Below, piece by piece: positions 24,806 to 30,119 of a stretch of 30,124 bases of DNA. The position numbers and the translations under genes were made by a program. Below the pieces are notes generated by a model, which had not been told where the DNA came from, did no database searches, and saw nothing but the letters and a program-made list of their open reading frames with translations. Location of the stretch: IMG/VR virus record IMGVR_UViG_3300036760_000011, positions 1 through 30,124 of that record; one strand, written 5' to 3'. How positions within the stretch are numbered: position 1 is the stretch's first letter; the number at the start of each line of letters is the position of its first letter. This DNA is from a virus.

Positions 24806-24943
24806 AGAGATATTTCGATTGTTGTGTGACGGAGCGGACCCTACAATGGCTCAATCTACAGCACAGCAGCAAAGTTGGAGTATATATACCAGACCTCTAG
24901 TGCTACTGTACTGTAGTTGCGCCCCTACTCACCCGCCGGAAAG
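24806..24943. promoter_or_regulatory. Intergenic gap between two leftward genes; possible control region
   Basis: This gene-free gap is one of only two longer gaps in the leftward block. It holds one copy of the 17-bp inverted repeat (24816-24832). On the minus strand it also holds an extended -10-like TGGTATATAT (24882-24891), with a 14-bp near-palindrome, CTACAGTACAGTAG, at 24903-24916 where a -35 or operator would lie. No good -35 hexamer is present. It would be the natural place for the promoter of the replication operon. This is inference from layout and weak motifs. Confidence 0.35.
24816..24832 (+). repeat. 17-bp inverted repeat, left copy
   Basis: CGATTGTTGTGTGACGG reads here on the plus strand and again, exactly, on the minus strand at 28038-28054. 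After a short gap both copies continue with related words (GGACCCTACAATG here, GGACCCCACAGTG in the other). It lies 11-20 bases upstream of the basic-protein gene's possible GTG and ATG starts. Confidence 0.85.
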
Positions 24944-25741
24944 CTACTTGGACAGCTTGACGTTGCCCTTCATGATGTCCCATGCGAGGTCAACACGACG
25001 TCCACCGGCGGTGATGAACTGCTCATACGTCATCCCCTTCTTGAGCAGGTTCCAACTGTTGAAGCCATGTGTATCCTCACGACGAGGATTGACCTTCTCC
25101 AGCCGGATGATGGTCTTGCCGCTGTACATGGACACCCGTCCCGGACCGTTGCTCTCGCCGTTGCTGGTGCTCTTTGCAGCGACTTTCTTGCTTGAACCTT
25201 TCTTCCCCTTCTTGCTACTCTTGCGGGACGCGACTGCGGTCTCTTTGGCTGCCATTGTGATACCCTCTTTGTTTCCGGTGATGAGCCGCAGGACAATCCT
25301 GACGGCTACTATTGGGTCATTCGACTTCGGCACTCGTCCGCCCAACTCCCGAATGACCGCATGGAGTAGAGGAACGCTCTTCCCACCAAACTTCTCCAAC
25401 CAACTACGTACTGTCCAACCCTCGTTGGATGCTACCCTATGTCGTAGCGTGTCCCACGAGGTAACACGACCGTCGCCCATACTGCTATGAATCAAACGCT
25501 TGACAGAAACTTTCCTGTCCATCGCTGTATGCTCAGCTAGCCAACCCACACACTCACGTCCAGCGGCATCAAGCCAGCGTACAGTATGCTCGCGTGTATC
25601 ACCGGTGATAGGACTCGATAGTTTATTCTTCAGGACACCTACTATCGTATCCTCTCCCAAGTGCTGTGCACCCCAAAATGGGCGTCCTGTCTCTTGACGT
25701 GGTACTACGACAGCAGCCGCTAGGAGTCTGTAGTACCTCAC
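24944..25741 (-). CDS. Two-part basic protein with repeated NPRR/WNLL/GGRR domain; probable internal start
   Basis: I do not recognise the first 160 residues (contains FWGAQHLGEDTIVG, GRVTSWDTLRHRV, EGWTVRSWLEKFGG). The second part, from Met163, has a Lys/Ser-rich linker (RKSSKKGKKGSSKKVAAKS) and then a domain at 208-265 with NPRRE, WNLLKKGMT, TAGGRR and WDIMKGN. This domain is about 63% identical over 46 residues to the N-terminus of the gene at 26136-26777. The start is a GTG at 25741 overlapping the previous stop, preceded by a perfect AAGGAGG at a short spacing. The in-frame ATG at 25255 also has AGAGG about 8 bases upstream, so a separate 103-residue product is likely. It may be a fusion of two former genes, and it is possibly DNA-binding. 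Confidence 0.72.
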   Translation of the reverse strand: MRYYRLLAAAVVVPRQETGRPFWGAQHLGEDTIVGVLKNKLSSPITGDTREHTVRWLDAAGRECVGWLAEHTAMDRKVSVKRLIHSSMGDGRVTSWDTLRHRVASNEGWTVRSWLEKFGGKSVPLLHAVIRELGGRVPKSNDPIVAVRIVLRLITGNKEGITMAAKETAVASRKSSKKGKKGSSKKVAAKSTSNGESNGPGRVSMYSGKTIIRLEKVNPRREDTHGFNSWNLLKKGMTYEQFITAGGRRVDLAWDIMKGNVKLSK

Positions 25742-26139
25742 GCTGCCTCCTTCAGACGCTTACGTCTGGGTCGCTTGACAACAACGGGAGGAGGAGCCAT
25801 ACGAGCACATCCTCCTATAGCCTTGAACACACGAAGCTCGATGAACTCGAGGGTGTCATGCTTACTGAACCTACGCTTACGGCTGTATCGTCTACGAATG
25901 TGCTTGACTTTATAACCAGTAAGCGGACCACGTGTCCATGTGATGAATCTCCACTCACGCACATTTTCGTACGGTTGTGGATTGTCTTTCAACATCCATG
26001 CGCACACCACATAGATGTTTACTACTGGGATGGTGCGATCAGCAAACTTGAGTCTGTCTTGCTCACGCATTTGCTGTCGCAATCGTGCCAACCGTTCCTC
26101 CTCATATGTGGGAGGTACGGGTGATACAAGAAGTGTCAT
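25738..26139 (-). CDS. Basic phage protein of unknown function (133 aa)
   Basis: This is a 133-residue protein with no family that I recognise. The N-terminus is a charged helix (YEEERLARLRQQMREQDRLKF). The middle is beta-like and aromatic (NIYVVCAWML, REWRFITWTRGPLTGYKV). The second half carries two very basic patches (HIRRRYSRKRRFSK and KRPRRKRLK). The start at 26139 is well supported by AGGAG six bases upstream and a 4-bp ATGA overlap with the previous gene. Its stop overlaps the next start as GTGA. The charge suggests nucleic-acid binding; nothing more specific can be said. Confidence 0.72.
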   Translation of the reverse strand: MTLLVSPVPPTYEEERLARLRQQMREQDRLKFADRTIPVVNIYVVCAWMLKDNPQPYENVREWRFITWTRGPLTGYKVKHIRRRYSRKRRFSKHDTLEFIELRVFKAIGGCARMAPPPVVVKRPRRKRLKEAA

Positions 26140-26777
26140 CGGGTTCTCCTCTTAGTCTTGGAGGGTCGGTGCTTCTTGCTGTCCTTAGCTTGCTTGCGTG
26201 CTGTGTGTGCCTTCACCTCCTTGGTGTGTTGGCGACGATGTCGTTTGACTTTCCGTAGTGCTGCACTGTGAGCCAGCTTACGGAGACGCACATCTGGAAA
26301 CGAAAATTGCCCTGCAATGATGAGGTCAGCTTTCTCACCTGCTGCTGCTCTGACGTAACGATTCCCCTTGGGGCTGACATATACCATCAGCTTAATCGTA
26401 CGTCCCCTCATCGTGCGCTGTTCTCCACGGTCATCTTTGAACGCGACGTTCTCATAGTACCACTCGCGCTCACTAGTCCATAGATTGCTGCTCTTCAACC
26501 GCTTGACACCCTTGTCATCTACTCGTGGTACTGGAGCCGCTCCCTTGATGAACCGGGGACTCACCGTAGCTACTGGGATAGTGGCTGCCTTACCACTGCT
26601 GTCCACTAACTTACAGTTACCCTTGTCAACGTCCCAGCGTAGGTGATCACGCCTACCGCCAGCGGCAAGGTACTGCTCCACGGTCATACCCTTACGCAGT
26701 AGATTCCATGCTGTCCAGCCAGCAGTACCCTTGCGCCGAGGATTCTCCATCACGAGACGCTTGATGATGACTGTCAT
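26136..26777 (-). CDS. Protein with duplicated NPRR/WNLL/GGRR domain and basic C-tail
   Basis: Residues 1-58 of this 213-residue protein (NPRRKG, WNLLRKGMT, AAGGRR, WDVDKGN) match the C-terminal domain of the gene at 24944-25741. The domain is therefore present at opposite ends of two near neighbours. The middle (about 75-165) has LWTSEREWYYENVAF, RTMRGRTIKLMVYVSP and IAGQFSFPDVRLRKL and is not recognised. The last 40 residues are strongly basic (RKVKRHRRQHTK, KHRPSKTKRRTR). The start has GAGGT about 6 bases upstream and a 4-bp ATGA overlap with the previous gene. DNA or RNA binding is likely from charge, and the domain could recognise phage DNA or host nucleic acid. Function unknown. Confidence 0.74.
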   Translation of the reverse strand: MTVIIKRLVMENPRRKGTAGWTAWNLLRKGMTVEQYLAAGGRRDHLRWDVDKGNCKLVDSSGKAATIPVATVSPRFIKGAAPVPRVDDKGVKRLKSSNLWTSEREWYYENVAFKDDRGEQRTMRGRTIKLMVYVSPKGNRYVRAAAGEKADLIIAGQFSFPDVRLRKLAHSAALRKVKRHRRQHTKEVKAHTARKQAKDSKKHRPSKTKRRTR

Positions 26778-27061
26778 GCAGGTACCTCAGGGAGTGGGTG
26801 TGCCGCCAACCACTCCACGTGATGGTCGGTCTTGCACTCGTCATACATGGCACGTAGTAAGATGTTAGTACGATCTAGCGACTTATGCAGCAGCGCATTA
26901 GTCCACTCACGCCAGTGGAGCAGGATATGACGCTCCCACCGACGTGCTTTGAAAATGTCTTCTGTGGCACCGATGGTCTTGGCAACTGAGCCATCGTTAT
27001 GTATGGTGATGTCTATCACAACGCCATTGGTATTACGACGTACTGTGGTGAGGAATGTCAT
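26774..27061 (-). CDS. Phage protein of unknown function (95 aa)
   Basis: I place the start at the ATG at 27061 (MTFLTTVRRNTNGVV), which overlaps the previous gene's stop (ATGA) and has GGGAG about 5-6 bases upstream. A start at 27073 would add four residues without such support. The 95-residue product begins with a beta-like stretch (VVIDITIHNDGSVAKTIG). A mostly helical part rich in Trp, Arg and His follows (ARRWERHILLHWREWTNALLHK). It is cytoplasmic, with no membrane segment. It is a typical early-type small phage protein with no recognisable family. Confidence 0.65.
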   Translation of the reverse strand: MTFLTTVRRNTNGVVIDITIHNDGSVAKTIGATEDIFKARRWERHILLHWREWTNALLHKSLDRTNILLRAMYDECKTDHHVEWLAAHPLPEVPA

Positions 27062-27261
27062 AACTTCTCCCAAGGTGGTAGCACAAAGCAGATTTGTCTG
27101 ACAAGATGTTCTGGGAATGGTGCGTTACCGTGGACATCCGTGGTCCTTAGCCACAACTGCCGTAGTTCTTCTTTGTCAGTCGCATTAGCTACGACTCGAC
27201 CTTGTACTACAAAAGCAAAAGCTGAACCAAGCAACGTGCCAGATCTCCAGTCATTTGTCAT
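27058..27261 (-). CDS. Small phage protein of unknown function (67 aa)
   Basis: The start at 27261 (MTNDWRSGTLLGSAFAF) is supported by GAGG about 8 bases upstream and a 4-bp overlap with the previous gene. A GTG at 27285 is less convincing. The 67-residue protein has a short hydrophobic beta-like segment (GSAFAFVVQGRVV) and then a charged helix (DKEELRQLWLRT). Its C-terminal part is PFPEHLVRQICFVLPPWEKL. I do not recognise it. Coupled overlaps at both ends indicate a real gene. Confidence 0.6.
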   Translation of the reverse strand: MTNDWRSGTLLGSAFAFVVQGRVVANATDKEELRQLWLRTTDVHGNAPFPEHLVRQICFVLPPWEKL

Positions 27262-27464
27262 CCCATTGCCCTCAGCTTGACCCACTCACGGCTCACGGTG
27301 ATGGTGTCCTCACGTGAGCCACGTCGAGCCTGCATGTAGTAGTCGTTGATCTCGTCCTGTGTGGCACCCACAGCACGTATGGCATTCGCTACGTCAGTAG
27401 CGATGTCCGTGCCTGTACGACCGTAGGTGCTGATGCTGACCTGCGGGTAGCGTGGCTTCTTCAT
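27258..27464 (-). CDS. Small phage protein of unknown function (68 aa)
   Basis: This 68-residue protein starts MKKPRYPQVSISTYGRTGTD. I chose the ATG at 27464 because GGAGGAG lies about 7 bases upstream, inside the end of the previous gene, and the stop/start overlap is TGATG. The sequence reads as a short strand, a helix (DIATDVANAIRAVGATQDEINDYYMQAR) and a final strand/helix with VSREWVKL. The pattern 'KxPxVxxxTYGRTG...A...A.RAxGA...EI' is seen in small accessory proteins of several phages, without a known function. It is likely to be expressed early with its neighbours. Confidence 0.65.
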   Translation of the reverse strand: MKKPRYPQVSISTYGRTGTDIATDVANAIRAVGATQDEINDYYMQARRGSREDTITVSREWVKLRAMG

Positions 27465-27670
27465 CAGTCTCCTCCACCGCAAGAAGCATTTCGTAGAACT
27501 GCTTCGTACACGAGACCCTTGTAGTAGTTGACAGAGTCTCTACTCAGACCAGAGTACGCAAGCATCCCGTGAAGGAACACAGCCCAACTGTATGCATCAT
27601 CACCACCGTACTTGCGAGCAGTGATACCCATCTTGCGGTATTTCTTGATGGTCTCTGGTGAAAGTGGCAT
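27464..27670 (-). CDS. Small phage protein of unknown function (68 aa)
   Basis: This is a 68-residue, mostly helical protein (MPLSPETIKKYRKMGITARK, SWAVFLHGMLAYSGLSRDSV) with a C-terminal CGGGD. A good Shine-Dalgarno sequence (GGAG, 6 bases before the ATG) follows an AT-rich leader. This is the first gene after the 460-bp structured gap, so any transcript starting in that gap would begin with it. It is not recognised. Confidence 0.62.
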   Translation of the reverse strand: MPLSPETIKKYRKMGITARKYGGDDAYSWAVFLHGMLAYSGLSRDSVNYYKGLVYEAVLRNASCGGGD

Positions 27671-27769
27671 GGTGTTCTCCTAGTATCAGTATCAGAGTAA
27701 AAATGTAATCAGGAATTTATATCGGTGGCTCACGGTCTTCCCTTGACCTCGCTGTGGGGTCACACGTAC

Positions 27770-27811
27770 ACGGTACAGGCGCGGCAGCTTCAGCGCGTGG
27801 AGAGGTACCGT
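27770..27811. repeat. Nested hairpin ACGGTAC...GTACCGT
   Basis: A 7-bp perfect inverted repeat (27770-27776 and 27805-27811) encloses a second 4-bp one (GCGC at 27779-27782 and 27793-27796) around a 10-base loop. It lies 100 bases upstream of the first gene of the leftward small-gene cluster. It has no T-tract on either side, so it is not an obvious intrinsic terminator. Confidence 0.55.
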
Positions 27812-27884
27812 CACCACAGGTCCTTCGTAGACGGACGTAGCTAGCGTCCTCAATCATGAGCCAAACTCGCTGGGATGTCCCATT

Positions 27885-27959
27885 GTCATTGCGTCCGCCC
27901 TCCGTCTATCGACCGTACCGTTGCAACGGATACGTGGGAGGCAAGGGGGACGCAATGAC
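27885..27959. repeat. 75-bp imperfect palindrome
   Basis: The outer arms are a perfect 12-bp inverted repeat, GTCATTGCGTCC (27885-27896) and GGACGCAATGAC (27948-27959). Inside is a 5-bp pair, CCTCC (27899-27903) with GGAGG (27937-27941). At the centre is the perfect 12-bp palindrome CCGTTGCAACGG (27918-27929), whose axis nearly coincides with that of the outer arms. Arms, inner pair and core can all form one long hairpin or cruciform. Confidence 0.8.
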
Positions 27960-28037
27960 CGATTAGCGAGACAATCGAGCTTGAGGCGTCGGGCCTCCCT
28001 AGGGTTGTACCCACCTCTACACCTGCACTGTGGGGTC

Positions 28038-28054
28038 CCGTCACACAACAATCG
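28038..28054 (-). repeat. 17-bp inverted repeat, right copy
   Basis: On the minus strand this reads CGATTGTTGTGTGACGG, identical to 24816-24832 on the plus strand. It continues with GACCCCACAG, a word that recurs on the minus strand at 27752-27761. The two copies point towards each other across 3.2 kb that holds the small-gene cluster and most of the structured gap. Confidence 0.85.
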
Positions 28055-28132
28055 TGGATTAAGAATTGCATGATACAACCGATTCCGCAAGTGGTAAAAT
28101 CGAATCCGACAAATGTATATATCGTGTATGAG

Positions 28133-28432
28133 TTACGACTTCGGTAGTTCTAAGGGCACCTGCACCGCTGCTGACCGCTTGACCTTGCGTGCGGCCTCTT
28201 CTTTCATGTACACCCGTAATACAGCATCGCGTGACACGGTGAGTCGTCTACTAGCGTACTCAGGTGGGCCAAATTCGCCTGCTAGCATACGGTCACGTGC
28301 TCGTTGATACCGACATCCAAGGTACGCGGCCACCTGCGTAGGGCGCATACGGCGCGGATTGTCAGGCACACGCTCAGGCTTGGGTCGGGCCATGAGGTGT
28401 GTCTTGTACTTACGTCTCGGTTTATCGGCCAT
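28133..28432 (-). CDS. Excisionase/AlpA-like helix-turn-helix protein
   Basis: I place the start at the ATG at 28432 (MADKPRRKYKTH), which has GGAG about 8 bases upstream and overlaps the end of the glycosyltransferase-like gene by 11 bp. The 99-residue protein has a basic N-terminus. Residues about 30-75 have a winged-HTH look (MRPTQVAAYLGCRYQRARDRMLAGEFGPP...SRRLTVSRDAVLRVY), matching the layout of excisionase/AlpA/MerR-like DNA-binding domains. A Lys-rich tail ends it. It borders the structured gap, so it may act on a site there, either as a regulator or as an architectural factor. No integrase is visible in the window, so a role in excision is not supported. Confidence 0.68.
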   Translation of the reverse strand: MADKPRRKYKTHLMARPKPERVPDNPRRMRPTQVAAYLGCRYQRARDRMLAGEFGPPEYASRRLTVSRDAVLRVYMKEEAARKVKRSAAVQVPLELPKS

Positions 28433-29384
28433 GAGTGTGTCTCCATATGAGGTGCTTGTATGCTTGCAGAAGATACTGACGTAACTCAGCATGATAGGAA
28501 CGAAACCACATTGTCTGTTGCTTGGTTGCTATCACGACTCGATTCTTGAATGCGTGCTTGATAGCCACTTGACTATCTATCACGTACTCGTGCTCCATTT
28601 GAATACCATGTCTATCTAGCATGAGGGCTGCCATAGGTTCAAACACCATCGGCAGTCCTGCACTCAGCATCTCGTAGAATCTATTGGCAGGGCTGTGCCA
28701 CTCAGAATGGGATTTAGGGTCCTCTATGTATAAGCCAAGACCATGTGAATTGAGTGCCTGATAGAATCCGTTACCATGCTGTAGTCCTCCCATGTGATGT
28801 GTGTCTGGATACATGTGAAGGAATTTCTTGCTGGTGCTACTGATAGTCACAGGAATAGAGGGATGAATGAAATATATGTCAAACGTATGTCTTCTCTGTA
28901 CTCTGTATGCTCCGTAGTAAAACAGGTCTCTCGTAGGATACCATGCGGGTTCTAAGTACATCTTGAGACACATGAGCGCATTCCAGTTCATTTGCATACT
29001 ATCTGGTGTAACTTGGCTGTTAGCCTCTACCGTTGTCCAGTAGTCTGTTGGTAGCTTCCCACTAGCAGCACGCACTACGAAAGCACGTCTGAATGGACTC
29101 TCAGCCTTACACTCTACGTCGAACCGTGGAGGCTTGATGGTGTAGTCGTTCTGTATCCAGACGATACGTGTCGCTCGTCGTATAGCAGGTGCTAGGTCTG
29201 CCAAACAATCACAGAAGGCATATGCGCCATTGACTATGAACAAGATATCTAGACGCTCGTCACGTATGCGCTTATCGTAGTACAGGGGTAAGTCAAGTGT
29301 CTTAGCAATGAATCGCGCTAGATGGTTACTTACCACCGTACTGCCCCTAGCAGGCTTACTGAAGCTGAATACAGCATTATTCAT
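28422..29384 (-). CDS. GT-B glycosyltransferase-like protein
   Basis: I chose the ATG at 29384 (MNNAVFSFSKPARG), with AGGAG about 9 bases upstream. The longer frame from 29492 would lie over the previous gene. The 320-residue protein has two Rossmann-like halves: an N-terminal part with LDILFIVNGAYAF and ATRIVWIQNDY, and a C-terminal part with GLGLYIEDPKS and SPANRFYEMLSAGLPMVFEP (about 231-250). The latter is the typical donor-binding 'N.(F/Y)(Y)E.l..G.P' region of GT-B enzymes. A YYGAYR motif (157-162) precedes the second half. Possible targets are modified phage DNA bases, virion proteins or host envelope sugars. No base-modifying partner is seen in the window. The enzyme class is inferred. 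Confidence 0.65.
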   Translation of the reverse strand: MNNAVFSFSKPARGSTVVSNHLARFIAKTLDLPLYYDKRIRDERLDILFIVNGAYAFCDCLADLAPAIRRATRIVWIQNDYTIKPPRFDVECKAESPFRRAFVVRAASGKLPTDYWTTVEANSQVTPDSMQMNWNALMCLKMYLEPAWYPTRDLFYYGAYRVQRRHTFDIYFIHPSIPVTISSTSKKFLHMYPDTHHMGGLQHGNGFYQALNSHGLGLYIEDPKSHSEWHSPANRFYEMLSAGLPMVFEPMAALMLDRHGIQMEHEYVIDSQVAIKHAFKNRVVIATKQQTMWFRSYHAELRQYLLQAYKHLIWRHTHGR

Positions 29385-29781
29385 CGTCGTGCTCTCCTGA
29401 TGGTCGGGTGAGCCAGCGGGTGAATAGATCGTAAAGTCGCGAGAACACGGCGCTATCCTCGCGCTTCCCATCAGCGAGCCGCGCAATCGCAACGGCAGAT
29501 GACTCCAATTCCCTTTTCGGTATGATGGCGTGCGTTTTCGGATTCACCACTACCACCTTGCCGGATACGAGAGAGGAGATATTGGTTGCAACTTCGCGAG
29601 TGAGAGCTAGAGCATCGTCGAGGCTGTGCTTGTCATCGGTGAGTGCATTGAGCATCTCCATGTAAGTTGCCCACCCTTCAATCGTCTTAACATGCCGCTC
29701 CGTCATCACCGGAGGCGGTTTCGTGGGTTCGCACCGGTTGATTTTCGTCTCGTCGTAATATCCGCCGTGTGGGTTTCTCAT
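29377..29781 (-). CDS. Phage protein of unknown function (134 aa)
   Basis: This 134-residue protein starts MRNPHGGYYDETKINRCEPTKPP, then is mostly helical (VKTIEGWATYMEMLNALT, DDALALTREVATNISSLVSG). It ends RPSGEHDDE. No membrane segment or known motif is visible. Its start overlaps the previous gene's stop by 4 bp (ATGA) and its stop overlaps the next start by 8 bp. The local DNA is about 60% GC and uses codons such as GCG, CGC and TCG more than the rest of the window, suggesting a different recent origin. Confidence 0.65.
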   Translation of the reverse strand: MRNPHGGYYDETKINRCEPTKPPPVMTERHVKTIEGWATYMEMLNALTDDKHSLDDALALTREVATNISSLVSGKVVVVNPKTHAIIPKRELESSAVAIARLADGKREDSAVFSRLYDLFTRWLTRPSGEHDDE

Positions 29782-30119
29782 GTGCTCACCCCTTCGCGTC
29801 GGGCGATCTCAATGTCGGCGCCCTCACGGAAGGAGCGGTACATTCCGCCCTCAGTGACGAGGAGGGCGATGATTGGCGTTAGCCCGCCTTCGCGCAGCAA
29901 GTTCTCCATCACATCGAGTCTTTTTGTGTCCGTCACTACTCCCGGTGTTTCCTGCTCGGCAGCGGAACGCCACTTTGCGGCGACGAATTTCCAGTTATCG
30001 ACTAACTCACGATTTGCCGATTCGGCATCATTTGATATTTCGCAAATCGTGGCATCAATACCGGCCGTCTTCGCTGCCGCTTCGATCTGCTCGCCTGTGA
30101 GATACCGGGCGCATTGCAT
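29778..30119 (-). CDS. Phage protein of unknown function (113 aa), start near window edge
   Basis: This 113-residue frame begins at an ATG five bases from the window end (MQCARYLTGEQIEAAAKTAG). The codon before it is not a stop, so the true start may lie further upstream. It is a charged helical protein (ESANRELVDNWKFVAAKWRSAAEQE) ending with EGADIEIARREGVST. Not recognised. It shares the high GC content of the preceding entry and overlaps it by 4 bp. Confidence 0.55.
   Translation of the reverse strand: MQCARYLTGEQIEAAAKTAGIDATICEISNDAESANRELVDNWKFVAAKWRSAAEQETPGVVTDTKRLDVMENLLREGGLTPIIALLVTEGGMYRSFREGADIEIARREGVST

Larger units (their letters stand above)
27671..28132. other. 460-bp gene-free, highly structured region
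   Basis: No convincing gene lies here; the minus-strand frames at 27854-28090 and 27886-28071 lack ribosome binding sites and recognisable content. The stretch holds: a nested hairpin at 27770-27811; GGACG/CGTCC at 27833-27849; a 75-bp imperfect palindrome at 27885-27959; GAGGC/GCCTC at 27983-27997; CCCTAGGG at 27997-28004; one copy of the 17-bp inverted repeat at 28038-28054; and two copies of CTGTGGGGTC (27752 and 28028). A replication origin, a structured RNA or a control region are all possible. I cannot choose among them from sequence alone. Confidence 0.6.

Noticed and set aside
27885-27959. tRNA or tRNA-like gene
   Set aside because: Length is close to a tRNA, but the outer stem is 12 bp, there is no T-loop or anticodon-arm pattern on either strand, and the core is a perfect palindrome.
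27854-28090. 78-residue minus-strand frame (and an overlapping one at 27886-28071) in the structured gap
   Set aside because: No ribosome binding site, no coupling to neighbours, Arg/Cys-rich composition typical of chance frames through GC-rich hairpins, and the two overlap in different frames.
28433-28492. 20-residue N-terminal extension of the HTH protein
   Set aside because: It overlaps the previous gene further and lacks a ribosome site; the ATG at 28432 has one.
29385-29492. N-terminal extension of the glycosyltransferase-like gene
   Set aside because: It would overlap the preceding gene by more than 100 bp; the ATG at 29384 has its own good ribosome site.
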